DNA of 64,000 nucleotides from Cytophagales bacterium. GTDB lineage: Bacteria; Bacteroidota; Bacteroidia; Cytophagales; Thermoflexibacteraceae. Made by a program: the position numbers and the translations under genes. Positions 8,825-17,926 of this stretch are shown here, piece by piece. The notes below the pieces were generated by a model. It searched no databases and had not been told where the DNA came from. It saw only the letters and a list, made by a program, of their open reading frames with translations. Location of the stretch: the NCBI GenBank assembly GCA_013299115.1, contig JAAFKA010000017.1, forward strand, positions 1-64,000, read 5' to 3'. How positions within the stretch are numbered: position 1 is the first letter of the stretch; the number at the start of each line of letters is the position of its first letter.

Positions 8825-9292
8825 ATGAGAACATTCACTAAATTTTTCCAATTGGTTTGTTGCCTTGTATTCTATGTGTTTGCAACGGCTTCTATGCCTT
8901 CTGATGCTAACCAGAAAGTATTTTCTACTGAGCAGCTAAACGCAGAGTTAGCAAACGCTAAAATGGTTGCAACACCTGCTGCAACTGTGGCAGAAAAAAG
9001 TGAAAACAAATCTTTTTTTGGAAAAATTGCTTCCAAAATCTCTAACAAGGTAACGAATATCAAAAACACTTACAAAGCAATTAGAAACATCAAAACAGAC
9101 TCTCGTGTGTTGAGAATTGGTTTGATTATGCTTGGAATTGGTATTTTAATGGTAGTTCTTGTGTATGCAATCGCATTAAGTAGTACTTCTGCTACTGCTG
9201 CAGGTGTAGGAGCTTTAGGAATATTAGCATTATTAGGCTATTTAGCTATTTTAGGCGGAGTAGTCGTAACAATCATTGGACTTGTTAGATAA
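8825..9292 (+). CDS. Small secreted/membrane protein with two C-terminal TM helices
   Basis: 155 residues: an N-terminal signal peptide (cleavage probably after ATA near residue 22), a polar middle with a Lys-rich stretch (FGKIASKISNKV), then two long hydrophobic helices in the last 60 residues rich in Gly, Ala, Ile and Leu. No catalytic motif is visible. Similar short signal-peptide plus TM-hairpin proteins are common unknowns in Bacteroidota. It has its own promoter and an intrinsic terminator, so it is a monocistronic unit. Confidence 0.8.
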   Translation: MRTFTKFFQLVCCLVFYVFATASMPSDANQKVFSTEQLNAELANAKMVATPAATVAEKSENKSFFGKIASKISNKVTNIKNTYKAIRNIKTDSRVLRIGLIMLGIGILMVVLVYAIALSSTSATAAGVGALGILALLGYLAILGGVVVTIIGLVR

Positions 9293-9312
9293 TTTCCTTA
9301 TTAATCAACAAA

Positions 9313-9345
9313 AAACCTTGTAAGAGATTACAAGGTTTTTTTATT
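9313..9345. terminator. Bidirectional intrinsic terminator
   Basis: Stem AAACCTTGTAA (9313-9323) pairs perfectly with TTACAAGGTTT (9328-9338) around a GAGA loop, followed by a T tract. It serves both the upstream plus-strand gene and the convergent GlmU-like gene. Confidence 0.88.
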
Positions 9346-9363
9346 TTTAAAATGATAGTGATT

Positions 9364-10575
9364 TTACCTCTCCTCCCTTCTCCACACCTCCGCCAATATT
9401 TCTTGCTCTATTTTGCTAAATGCTAAGTTTCTTCGTTGCATGACTCGACTTGTCATTTCGCAAAACTTGTCGAACCTAAATTTTTCTATACCTGCGCTGC
9501 CTCCCCATGCAAAAGAAGGGACAAATTTAGGGGGAAAATCTGCCCCAAAAAGGTTTGCTCCTACGCCCACGACTGTGCCTGTGTTGAGCATGGTATTAAT
9601 GCTGCACTTGGCGTGGTCTGCCATAATAGTTCCGCAAAATTGCAGCCCTGTGTCTGCCATAGCTTGTTGCCTGTAATTCCAAATACTTACGTTGGCGTAG
9701 GTGTTTTTGAGATTAGAGGTATTGGTATCTGCCCCCAAATTGCACCATTCGCCAATGATAGAATTACCCAGAAATCCGTCATGCCCCTTGTTGGAGTAGC
9801 CCAAGAAAACTGAATTGCTTACTTCGCCTCCCACTTTGCAGTAGCTGCCAATGGTGGTATCTCCCTTAATTTTTGCTCCCATGTTTACTTCTGACCCTTC
9901 GCAGAGGGCAAAAGCACCCTTAATCATAGCTCCTTCGTGTATTTTTGCGTTTCTGCCTATATAAATGGGTGCATCTTCGGCATTGAGCAAAGCAGCTTTT
10001 ATGGTTGCCCCTTGCTCTATAAAAATATTTTCCTCGCCATACACCTGCGTATATTTGTCGGTAATGGGCTGGCTTTGTCTGTTGTGCGTGAGCAAAGCAA
10101 AATCTTTGATAATTTCCCCTCTATTTTCCCTAAAAATGTGGTAAGGAAAAGTAATGGCAATAGGGTTTTGCTCTACTTCCAATTTTTGATTAGTGGGCAA
10201 AGTAGCAGGTAACTCAAAAAACTCTTGGGCAGTCAGCACCCTATTGGTTTTGAAAACAATCGGGGTTTCGCCTACACAAAGCAAGGTCTGCAAAGGAGCA
10301 GTTTTGAGTAAAGCAAACCACGCCGCATCAGGACAAACGGTACTATTGACACACCAAACCACATTGGTAGGTGAAACAGCAACCGCAGGTGCAGCAAATT
10401 TGGTTTGCAAATAGGTTTCCGTATGATAAAAAGTTTGGTTTGTGGACTGTTGTAAGTAATTTTGCCATTTTTCGGCAATAGTCAAAATTCCCACACGCAA
10501 AGCAGCTATGGGTCGGGTAAAAGTCAAAGGCAGTAAATCTTGCCAATGGGTGGGGTTATCAATCAGTAGTAACAT
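9364..10575 (-). CDS. GlmU-family putative sugar nucleotidyltransferase (Bacteroidota type)
   Basis: 403 residues resembling the Bacteroidota alternative GlmU family: an N-terminal degenerate nucleotidyltransferase-like region beginning LLLIDNPTHWQDLLPLTFTRP, then a left-handed beta helix from about residue 200 with hexapeptides (IYIGRNAKIHEGAMIKG, IKGDTTIGSYCKVGG) and the typical DTNTSNLKN and WNYRQQ segments. Proteins of this family are thought to supply UDP-GlcNAc by acetylating and uridylating glucosamine-1-phosphate; a canonical GlmU is not in the window. Activity is inferred from family membership. Confidence 0.88.
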   Translation of the reverse strand: MLLLIDNPTHWQDLLPLTFTRPIAALRVGILTIAEKWQNYLQQSTNQTFYHTETYLQTKFAAPAVAVSPTNVVWCVNSTVCPDAAWFALLKTAPLQTLLCVGETPIVFKTNRVLTAQEFFELPATLPTNQKLEVEQNPIAITFPYHIFRENRGEIIKDFALLTHNRQSQPITDKYTQVYGEENIFIEQGATIKAALLNAEDAPIYIGRNAKIHEGAMIKGAFALCEGSEVNMGAKIKGDTTIGSYCKVGGEVSNSVFLGYSNKGHDGFLGNSIIGEWCNLGADTNTSNLKNTYANVSIWNYRQQAMADTGLQFCGTIMADHAKCSINTMLNTGTVVGVGANLFGADFPPKFVPSFAWGGSAGIEKFRFDKFCEMTSRVMQRRNLAFSKIEQEILAEVWRREER

Positions 10576-10594
10576 ATTAAGTGTTAGTTTGTAG

Positions 10595-10880
10595 CATAAG
10601 TTTTAGCCCAATGTTGTTAAGCTAAGAAACAACCTACAACCCTGAAAGGGTTGAACAATAATAGCCCTACGTGCAACGTAGGGGAAAAGGTGCAAAGCTA
10701 CTCCACAACCCCGAAGGGGTTGAACATTCGTGTAGCAATATGTCATTGTTCAACCTCTTCGAGGTTGGATGCAAGTTTACAAATACTTCCCTACGTTGCA
10801 CGTAGGGCTATTATTGTTCAACCTCTTCGAGGTTGTAAGTTGTTTCTTAGCTTAATAGCATTGGGCTTTAGCCTGTGCCA
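10595..10880. repeat. MITE-like element, about 285 bp with about 85-bp terminal inverted arms (family B)
   Basis: The left arm (about 10602-10690) and right arm (about 10785-10873) are near-perfect inverted copies: each reads CCCAATG.TGTTAAGCTAA, then AGAAACAAC, a GGGTTGAACAATAATAG palindromic section and CCCTACGTGCAACGTAGGG. Three smaller palindromes of type CAACC..GGTTG sit inside. No transposase is encoded, so it would be non-autonomous. Fragments recur at 20783-20842 (right arm) and 30192-30224 (outer end). Confidence 0.8.
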
Positions 10881-10918
10881 CTAAATTATAGTCTATTTGG
10901 TTTATAAAAATCGTAATA

Positions 10919-10945
10919 CTTCGGGTTTTGAGAAACCCGAAGCAC
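10919..10945. repeat. Family E palindromic repeat
   Basis: ACTTCGGGTTTTGAGAAACCCGAAGC forms a 10-bp stem; same layout as the hairpins at 5989-6088 and 44138-44166 with a different but compensating stem. It lies 12 bases downstream of the stop of the 10957 gene and could also act as a transcription end. Confidence 0.65.
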
Positions 10946-10956
10946 TTTGTTATTCA

Positions 10957-11382
10957 TTAAAATTCGTCTATCGGAAAAATAGGGTCGTGTTTTTTGTCTA
11001 AGCCTAATTCTTTTTTTGCCAAGAGCAAAGCCTCGTCAAAAGTTTTGACTATGGTGTAAGTAGCTATGGGACGTTGGATAAGAAAAATGCCGTTTAACAC
11101 CATTCGTTGGAAGGCGGTGGGCAACACATAATAGTTGTGAATCATTGCTTTTGCAACTTGTTTTTGGTTTTCTCTAATCCAGGCAGCTTGCCTTATCCGC
11201 AGTTCAAAAGACATTACTTTGGCTTTGGTGGCATCAAAAATAGTAATAAATCTTTCACCTGAAAGGTAGAGGTCTAACAAATCTTTTAGAAATTGCCTAA
11301 ATTCTTTGGAGGTAGCCTCTGGTTTGTTGATACGTACAACCACGATTGGAAATTGGCTATGGTCTATTTCTGCATATTGCAT
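10957..11382 (-). CDS. Conserved hypothetical protein, STAS/SpoIIAA-like size
   Basis: 141 residues, soluble, without signal peptide. The pattern of alternating strands and helices (FPIVVVRINKPEA, RFITIFDATKAKVMSF, YYVLPTAFQRMVLN) resembles small alpha/beta SpoIIAA- or STAS-like proteins often found near signalling genes in Bacteroidota, but I see no diagnostic motif. It is flanked by palindromic repeats on one side and a glycosyltransferase on the other. Function unknown. Confidence 0.75.
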   Translation of the reverse strand: MQYAEIDHSQFPIVVVRINKPEATSKEFRQFLKDLLDLYLSGERFITIFDATKAKVMSFELRIRQAAWIRENQKQVAKAMIHNYYVLPTAFQRMVLNGIFLIQRPIATYTIVKTFDEALLLAKKELGLDKKHDPIFPIDEF

Positions 11383-11509
11383 AGTTGTTTAGCTTTGGTT
11401 GCTTATTACCTTTGCAAGATGTATGCAAATTTTCAAAAATTATGAATAAAATTTGTAAATATTCTTGGTTCTTATAAGGTTTTCTGAAAAGGTAGCCTCT
11501 AAATATTTT

Positions 11510-12442
11510 TTATTTCCCTTCCCCCAGATTACTTTCTTGCACAAAATACAAAGGTCTTTTCTTCACATCTGTATTAATTCTACTGATGTATTCGCCAATG
11601 ATGCCCAAACTGATGAGTTGCACACCACCCAAAAACATGATGCCCACCATTAACGACGCCCAGCCTGGCTCCGTTGGCAAATCTGTAAAATAACGGACAT
11701 AAAACGAAAATACTATCATCAAAAAAGCAATAAACGACACCAAAAAGCCTGTTGCGGTTACGAATTTGATAGGAAAATTGGAAAACGCCGTAATGCCGTC
11801 TAAGGCAAATTTGAACATTTTTTTGTAGGTATAGCCTGTTTTGCCTGCATTTCGTTCACTGCGGTCATACTCCACATAGGTCTGTTTATAGCCAATCCAC
11901 GAGATTTGCCCACGCAGAAATTTGCTGGTTTCAGGCATTTGGCGGAGTGCTAAGACCACTTTGCGACTAATCATGCGAAAATCTCCTGTATCCACAGGAA
12001 TACTGATGGAGGTAATAGCAGCCAATAGACGATAAAAGACTTTGGCGGTAAGCAATTTCATAAAACTTTCGCCTTTGCGAGCCTTACGTTTGGCATAGAC
12101 TACTTCATAGCCCTCTTGCATTTTGGCGTACAAGTCGGCTATCAATTCGGGTGGGTCTTGCAAGTCTGCATCTATAATTACTACATAATCCCCTTCTGCT
12201 CGGTCTAAACCTGCACTCACCGCCACCTGATGTCCAAAATTTCGGCTCAAATCTATGTATTTCACTTCGGGGTGCGAAGATGCCAACTCTTTGACCAATG
12301 CCAATGAATTATCTGCACTGCCATCATTGACAAAAATCAACTCATAAGACTGGCGAAATGCCTGCATCACCTCCGTTAGCCGACCATAAAGAAGGGCTAT
12401 ATTCAGGGCTTCGTTATAAATGGGAATAATGACCGAAATCAT
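11510..12442 (-). CDS. Family 2 glycosyltransferase, dolichol-phosphate-mannose synthase/GtrB type
   Basis: 310 residues from the preferred start (MISVIIPIYNE); an upstream extension of 28 codons adds only non-conserved residues. The N-terminal GT-A domain shows VIIPIYNE, IFVNDGSADNSL, DADLQDPPEL (DxD metal site) and a QISWIGYKQ motif; the C-terminal part has two TM helices as in GtrB and polyisoprenyl-phosphate glycosyltransferases. Such enzymes load a hexose on undecaprenyl phosphate for surface glycan modification. The acceptor is inferred. No linked flippase is present in the window. Confidence 0.9.
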   Translation of the reverse strand: MISVIIPIYNEALNIALLYGRLTEVMQAFRQSYELIFVNDGSADNSLALVKELASSHPEVKYIDLSRNFGHQVAVSAGLDRAEGDYVVIIDADLQDPPELIADLYAKMQEGYEVVYAKRKARKGESFMKLLTAKVFYRLLAAITSISIPVDTGDFRMISRKVVLALRQMPETSKFLRGQISWIGYKQTYVEYDRSERNAGKTGYTYKKMFKFALDGITAFSNFPIKFVTATGFLVSFIAFLMIVFSFYVRYFTDLPTEPGWASLMVGIMFLGGVQLISLGIIGEYISRINTDVKKRPLYFVQESNLGEGK

Positions 12443-12582
12443 TGCTGCTATGAGATTATTTTTTGGTAATTGATTACAAATTGCTATTGCTTTGCAAAGA
12501 TATATTTTTTTGCTAAATTTACACAACTAAAAAAGTATTGCTTGTAGAATACTGTCAATAAGTTTTTTAAGCACTAAACTTC

Positions 12583-14220
12583 ATGAAATTTTACCTTCTT
12601 GCCTATTTTCTCATTTTTTTTGCAACGCACTTTGCTGTTGCTCAATCTCGTTATACACGCCAAGACAGTTTGCGGGGCAGCTTGTCGGCACAACGCACTT
12701 GCTTTGACGTGGTGCATTATGACCTCAATTTGCGAGTCATACCCGACCAACAAAGCATTGTAGGCTACAACCGAATTACCTACAAAGTGGTGCAGCCTTT
12801 TGATAAAATTCAATTAGATTTGTTCGAAAACTTGCAAATAGACAGCGTAAAGTTTGGCAACATAGCTCTGCCTTTTGAAAGAGAAGGCAAGGCTTTTTTT
12901 GTCAAATTTCCAATGACACAAACTGTTGCAAAAGATGTAACTCATTCATTGACAGTTTATTATCAAGGCAGACCAACCGTAGCCATCAACCCACCTTGGG
13001 ACGGAGGTTTTACTTACAAGCAAGACAAAGCAGCTAAAACGTGGATAGGCGTAAGTTGCGAGGGCATAGGGGCAAGCCTTTGGTATCCAAACAAAGACCA
13101 CTTGTCAGACGAGCCAGACAGTATGCGAATTTATTGCGAAGTGCCTACGGGCTTGGTCTGCGTAGCCAATGGCAACCTCATTTCGCAACGTCAAACAGCA
13201 GACAACTACACAGGTTTTGAGTGGAAAGTTAGTTATCCTATCAACAATTACAACGTAACTCTCAATATTGCCGACTATGCTCGGTTGCAAGATTTTTATG
13301 TAAGTGAAACCAAAGATACTTTGCAGTTAGACTATTATGTGTTGGCTGCTAATGCCAAAAAAGCTCAAAAACATTTTGAGCAAGTGAAACCGATGTTGGC
13401 TTGTTTCGAAAAACTGTTTGGCAAGTATCCTTTTTGGAAAGACGGCTACGCTTTAGTGGAAACGCCGTACTGGGGAATGGAACACCAAGGGGCAATAGCT
13501 TATGGCAACAAATACCAAAACAACAAATGGGGATTTGACTACATCATTGTTCACGAAAGTGGGCATGAATACTTTGGCAATTCGCTAAGTGTAAACGACC
13601 ACGCCGAAATGTGGATACACGAAAGTTTTACGACTTATGTAGAGGCTTTGTTTGTGGAGTATATGTATGGCAATCAAACCATGCTGACTTACTTAATGGA
13701 ACAGCAACAAAACATACAAAATATTACACCTATGCTCGGCGATATGGGCGTAAACTACGACAAATGGGAAGGTAGTGATATTTATTACAAAGGCACGTGG
13801 ATGCTACACAGCCTCCGCAATACAGTGGCAAATGATACACTATGGTTTGCAACTATCAAAGATTTTGCTACCAAATTCAAAATTTCTAACTTGAATACCC
13901 AACAAGCCATAGATTTTTTTAATGCAAGAATAGGCAAAAACCTTACGCCTATTTTCAACCATTATTTGCGTGTGCCAGCCCCACCCAAATTGGTTTATCA
14001 GGTAGAAACCAAAAAGAAAAAAATAATAGTCAAGTATCGTTGGCAAAGCCCCTTTACAGATTTTAATATGCCTGTCAAGGTAAAATTGAGCAACGAAAAA
14101 AATTATACTACGCTATATCCTACGCAAGAATGGCAAGAAATCACATTGAAATTTAAAGAAACTCCCGAAGGGCTGCGGTTTAGCCAAGAGTTGTTTTATT
14201 TTGAGGTGGGTAAACAATAA
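12583..14220 (+). CDS. M1-family metallopeptidase (aminopeptidase N-like), exported
   Basis: 545 residues with a signal peptide cleaved about residue 20 (AVAQS). Zinc site HESGH (His324, Glu325, His328) with the third ligand Glu347 in HESF exactly 19 residues later, and the exopeptidase-type GMEHQGA motif at 298-304, where the usual GAMEN Asn is His. N-terminal beta-sandwich domain about 35-240, thermolysin-like domain 240-450, short C-terminal beta domain. It probably trims peptides in the periplasm. Shorter than classical PepN, but usual for Bacteroidota M1 enzymes. Confidence 0.93.
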   Translation: MKFYLLAYFLIFFATHFAVAQSRYTRQDSLRGSLSAQRTCFDVVHYDLNLRVIPDQQSIVGYNRITYKVVQPFDKIQLDLFENLQIDSVKFGNIALPFEREGKAFFVKFPMTQTVAKDVTHSLTVYYQGRPTVAINPPWDGGFTYKQDKAAKTWIGVSCEGIGASLWYPNKDHLSDEPDSMRIYCEVPTGLVCVANGNLISQRQTADNYTGFEWKVSYPINNYNVTLNIADYARLQDFYVSETKDTLQLDYYVLAANAKKAQKHFEQVKPMLACFEKLFGKYPFWKDGYALVETPYWGMEHQGAIAYGNKYQNNKWGFDYIIVHESGHEYFGNSLSVNDHAEMWIHESFTTYVEALFVEYMYGNQTMLTYLMEQQQNIQNITPMLGDMGVNYDKWEGSDIYYKGTWMLHSLRNTVANDTLWFATIKDFATKFKISNLNTQQAIDFFNARIGKNLTPIFNHYLRVPAPPKLVYQVETKKKKIIVKYRWQSPFTDFNMPVKVKLSNEKNYTTLYPTQEWQEITLKFKETPEGLRFSQELFYFEVGKQ

Positions 14221-14229
14221 CCCAAAAAA

Positions 14230-14322
14230 ATGAACCAAAACAAATATTCACTCGATGTCTTTGTGAGGGAAACATTCGAGAATTTTGCTGAAAAGGACTA
14301 CTTTGAGTTAGAAACTTCGTAA
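14230..14322 (+). CDS. Possible 30-residue peptide or gene remnant
   Basis: ATG at 14230 opens a 30-codon frame rich in acidic and aromatic residues (FVRETFENFAEKDYFELE), ending at TAA 14320-14322. It begins ten bases after the aminopeptidase stop. Codon use looks normal, but the length and lack of a promoter make it doubtful; it may be the residue of a larger gene. Confidence 0.25.
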   Translation: MNQNKYSLDVFVRETFENFAEKDYFELETS

Positions 14323-14387
14323 TTATTGGAAATTAGTTTTCAAAACCAATTAGAAATAATAGAATTGTAGTTACCTTTACGTTTGCT

Positions 14388-15827
14388 ATGCTGACCTCCA
14401 CGCTATTAAGTCCAGAAAATAAACAAAGATTAGCTCATGAACTTGAGCAAGCTGCCAATCGGTATCATATCGTAGGCTTGTGGATTGCTGCCGTTTTCGA
14501 CCCTTTGTTTGGTGTTACAGATTATATCAACATTCCTCATGCGTGGAAACAGGTTTTTGTCATTCGTTTGATAGTAACTCTGTTGGCGTTTGGCTTGTTG
14601 TTGCTCCGCAAAAAATATAATTACCCTTCGTTTTTGGGAGTTTACATTGCTTTTTTTGCCATTTCTTTGCAAAATGCTTATACGTATAGCTTGATAGACG
14701 TAAAAGATTTTTTGGGGCATACCCTCAATTACATTGCTTTGTTTTTGGGTACGGCTATGTTTGTTTTGTGGCGTTGGCAATATTCTGTTGCTGCCATTGC
14801 TGCTTCTGCCTTGTCTTGTATCTTGTTTTTCAATCAAAATCACAAATTAGCTTTGCACACAGCCTTAGTCGAAGGTGGTTTGCTGTTGGTGGTTATGGCT
14901 GTTTTTACGGTCTTGCTTATTCAAACTCGTTATAATTTAACAGTCAAAACCATTTTGGCAAGAATGGCGTTGGCAGACGCAAACAGTGCGTTGAATGAGC
15001 AAAAAGAGTTGGTGGAGGCAAAAAATATGGCTTTAAGTGAGCAAAAAGAGTTGGTAGAAGCCAAAAATGCAAAAATTTTGGATAGTATCAAATATGCTCA
15101 ACGGATACAAAATGCTATTTTGCCCTCCTTAGATACCATTAAAACTGTTCTGCCTTACTCTTTTGTATTTTTTAAGCCCAAAGATATTGTATCAGGAGAT
15201 TTTTATTATTTCAATCAAATTGGCGACAAAATAGTGATGGCTGCTGTAGATTGCACAGGACATGGCGTGCCTGGGGCTTTTATGAGTATGATTGGCTATG
15301 AAATATTGAACGAAATTTTATATGTCTGGAAAATAGATTTGGCAAACGAAGTTTTGTATCACCTCAACCTCAATATTAGAAAATCACTCAAACAAGAGGA
15401 AACGCAAAACAAAGATGGTATGGACATAGCCCTTTGCGTAATAGACAAAGCCAACCAAACTGTTCAATATGCAGGAGCAAAAAATCCTTTGTTGTATATC
15501 CAAAACAAGGAAATGATAGAAGTAAAGGCAGATAAAATTCCGATTGGTGGCGACTACAAAGGCAATGAGGAAAGAAAATTTACCAATCATTTAATTCCTT
15601 TGGTGGCTACACCTACAATGTTTTACTTATTCACAGACGGTTTTCAAGACCAATTTGGGGGCGAAGAAGGCAAAAAATATAGTATCAAACGAATGAAAAC
15701 CTTGTTTTTGGCGGTTTATCAACAAGAAATGGACACCCAAAGAGAAACCATAGCCACTACCCTGCACCAATGGCAGGGCAAAGAAAAACAGATAGATGAT
15801 GTGTTGGTGATGGGATTTGAGGTGTAA
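14388..15827 (+). CDS. Membrane-anchored SpoIIE/PP2C-type serine phosphatase
   Basis: 479 residues. Residues 40-185 hold about six TM helices; a heptad-like linker follows with a direct repeat (SEQKELVEAKN, about residues 204-228), then AKILDSIKYAQRIQNAILPS, typical of Bacteroidota signalling phosphatases, and a SpoIIE domain with FKPKDIVSGDFYYF and DCTGHGVPGAFMSMIG (Mn-binding Asp). Such proteins dephosphorylate anti-sigma-factor antagonists in partner-switching pathways. No partner kinase is adjacent. The sensory input of the membrane domain is unknown. Confidence 0.92.
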   Translation: MLTSTLLSPENKQRLAHELEQAANRYHIVGLWIAAVFDPLFGVTDYINIPHAWKQVFVIRLIVTLLAFGLLLLRKKYNYPSFLGVYIAFFAISLQNAYTYSLIDVKDFLGHTLNYIALFLGTAMFVLWRWQYSVAAIAASALSCILFFNQNHKLALHTALVEGGLLLVVMAVFTVLLIQTRYNLTVKTILARMALADANSALNEQKELVEAKNMALSEQKELVEAKNAKILDSIKYAQRIQNAILPSLDTIKTVLPYSFVFFKPKDIVSGDFYYFNQIGDKIVMAAVDCTGHGVPGAFMSMIGYEILNEILYVWKIDLANEVLYHLNLNIRKSLKQEETQNKDGMDIALCVIDKANQTVQYAGAKNPLLYIQNKEMIEVKADKIPIGGDYKGNEERKFTNHLIPLVATPTMFYLFTDGFQDQFGGEEGKKYSIKRMKTLFLAVYQQEMDTQRETIATTLHQWQGKEKQIDDVLVMGFEV

Positions 15828-15830
15828 ATT

Positions 15831-16499
15831 TTACCTCAAGTCCACCTCTTGAATGTTGCGATTGGGATAAAAAGACTTGCTAAAATTAAAAAAACTGTCT
15901 TCTAATTTCACATTGCCTGTCATTTGAGTAATATGAATAAGAGTACGTTTACCACTTTTTTCAAATAGCTGAAACCTTTTGAGTTCTTTACTTTTTTTGC
16001 TTATCCACAACCGAATTTTAAAATATTCTTTTTCTCTATCTTCTGGCACCAAATCTATCACTTCGCAAAGGTCGGTTTCTATTTTTTCGTCTTGCAGATA
16101 AATGTATTTAAAACCTTTTTGATAGAGTGAAAAAATCTTTATCAGATTGATTTCTTCTGTTTCAGGCTCATAATTAGTAATTGTAACTTCGTCTTTAATC
16201 CCTTTGCCTATATTTTTTGCTTTGATATAAGTCCAAACTGTGCTGCCATTGTTATAAATCTCCTGCCAATCTGCCATTTGTAGTCGATATTTATTACCCT
16301 TTACAGTCATCTTGCCTGTAAAAGTTTCGTCTATATTTTCAGTTTCGCTGTGAACAGAACAGCTAAAATTGGCAATATAGTTATTCATTTTTTTGTGGGT
16401 ATCATTCATTTGTTTCAAGATTTCGGCTGCTTTGGGGTCATATTGAGCAAAAAGCAAGGCGGGCAATAACAAAAAAGTGAGAATATAGATAATTTTCAT
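15831..16499 (-). CDS. LolA-like outer membrane lipoprotein carrier protein
   Basis: 222 residues from the Met that opens a clear signal peptide (MKIIYILTFLLLPALLFAQ). The mature part follows the LolA half-barrel pattern: an early helix EILKQMNDTHKKMNNYIANF, then strands including FTGKMTVKGNKYRLQM and a KSKELKRFQLFEKSG hairpin. LolA ferries lipoproteins across the periplasm; Bacteroidota carry several divergent homologues, so lipid or lipoprotein cargo is inferred. Ends three bases from the convergent phosphatase stop, leaving no room for a terminator. Confidence 0.85.
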   Translation of the reverse strand: MKIIYILTFLLLPALLFAQYDPKAAEILKQMNDTHKKMNNYIANFSCSVHSETENIDETFTGKMTVKGNKYRLQMADWQEIYNNGSTVWTYIKAKNIGKGIKDEVTITNYEPETEEINLIKIFSLYQKGFKYIYLQDEKIETDLCEVIDLVPEDREKEYFKIRLWISKKSKELKRFQLFEKSGKRTLIHITQMTGNVKLEDSFFNFSKSFYPNRNIQEVDLR

Positions 16500-16692
16500 G
16501 GATTTCCTAAGCAAAAATATAGCAGTCAAAACACAATAATTATTCCAATTTTTTGCTTCTTCAATCTCAAAGGGGTAGTGCTACAGGGGTAATACTCAAA
16601 ACTAACATTTTTTGAGAAATGATAGTTCCAAACATTATATCTGTGGCACTATCCACAAAGACTCTGTTTATTATTTGACCATCAGTATGCTT

Positions 16693-17742
16693 TTAGGCTT
16701 TGCACAAGCCCAAAAACTGATTAATCTGTTCGGTAGTTCCCAAGACAATGGCTATGTCCCCTGCCACAAATATTTTGTTATCGGGAGGGTTGAGTATAAA
16801 ACCTTTGGTAGCATCTTTGTAACCTAACAAAACTACACCTGTTCGGTTTTTGAGGTCTAATTCGGCTATGGTTTTGCCCTTGTGGTGCGGAAGAAACTGC
16901 TCATAATGCAGTTCTTCGAGTTGCAACTGCTGCGAAACCTTATTGGCTGTGCCTGTCATCATGCTCACAAACTCCACTACTTCGGGTCTTATTACCAAGT
17001 TTGCCATTTGCAAGCCGCCAATCACATCGGGCAGCACCACTTCATTTGCCCCAGCCCTGTATAACCTGCCTACGGTGGTTTCTTGCGAGGCTTTGGCTAT
17101 GATTTTGATTTGCGGGTTGAGTTCTCTTGCCGTTAAAGTAACAAATACGTTGTCCGAATCATTGGGCAAAGCACAAATAATAGCCCTTGCTTTTTTGATA
17201 CCTGCCTCCAACAGCACCTCGTCTTCGGTTGCATTGCCCAACAAAGCCATTCGTTCAGGGTTGATATGGGTAATTAAATGAATAATCTTTTCGTTAGATT
17301 CCTCTATGACAAAATAAGGTAATTTGCTATTTTCTAATTCGGCACAAACACGCCGCCCATATCTGCCGTAACCGCAAACAATAATGTGATTTTTCATACT
17401 GTATGTATGTGTTTTGCTGATGTAATGCCTAAAAATATCTCTTAATTCGCCTTCAAAAATATATTTGGTTAAGACCGAAGCAAAAAAAGTGAAAGTGGTG
17501 AGGTTATAAATGACAAAAAAAGAGGTAAAAACTTTGCCCATTTCACTCAAAGGCTTGATTTCATTCATTCCCAAAGTAGAAATGATGATGACCGACATGA
17601 AAAAAGAATTGGGCAAAGTCATATCCTCTATGCTCATATAACCCACTATGCCAATCACGAAACTCAACAGCAACAAAGACACAGCAAAAACCAACTGCGA
17701 TAGTCGTCTGATAATTTCCTGTAAATGGTGAACTGCGAGCAT
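16693..17742 (-). CDS. Two-TM potassium channel-like protein with RCK (TrkA-N/TrkA-C) domains
   Basis: 349 residues: TM1 about 15-35, pore helix and filter region 44-62, TM2 about 70-92, then a cytosolic RCK domain with the Rossmann motif GYGRYG (124-129) and a C-terminal TrkA-C domain about 255-345. The layout is that of MthK/Kch channels. The selectivity filter reads STLGMNE where K+ channels have TVGYGD: Thr and the first Gly remain but the second Gly and the Tyr are absent. Ion selectivity is therefore uncertain. Followed (beyond its start) by the MITE at 17754. Confidence 0.87.
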   Translation of the reverse strand: MLAVHHLQEIIRRLSQLVFAVSLLLLSFVIGIVGYMSIEDMTLPNSFFMSVIIISTLGMNEIKPLSEMGKVFTSFFVIYNLTTFTFFASVLTKYIFEGELRDIFRHYISKTHTYSMKNHIIVCGYGRYGRRVCAELENSKLPYFVIEESNEKIIHLITHINPERMALLGNATEDEVLLEAGIKKARAIICALPNDSDNVFVTLTARELNPQIKIIAKASQETTVGRLYRAGANEVVLPDVIGGLQMANLVIRPEVVEFVSMMTGTANKVSQQLQLEELHYEQFLPHHKGKTIAELDLKNRTGVVLLGYKDATKGFILNPPDNKIFVAGDIAIVLGTTEQINQFLGLCKA

Positions 17743-17753
17743 ATTTTCTATCT

Positions 17754-17919
17754 AATGTAAGTTGCGTAGCATGGTAGTGTGGACTTCAGTCCACACATTT
17801 TTTAATGATACAAAATTATATTTTGCAAAAATTCATACAAAAATTGATTACAAGAATCCTTAATTGAGTTATGTGTGGACTGAAGTCCACACTACATTAA
17901 ATACCAAGCAACTTATATT
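17754..17919. repeat. MITE-like element with about 45-bp inverted arms built around family A palindromes
   Basis: Left arm (17755-17798) and right arm (17872-17919) are inverted copies: AATGTAAGTTGC-N-GTAGTGTGGACTTCAG.. on one side, its complement on the other. Each arm contains a 20-bp palindrome (GTGTGGACTTCAGTCCACAC, 17777-17796, and its inverse at 17873-17892). The 75-bp centre is AT-rich without an ORF. Confidence 0.75.
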
Positions 17920-17926
17920 ATCTATT

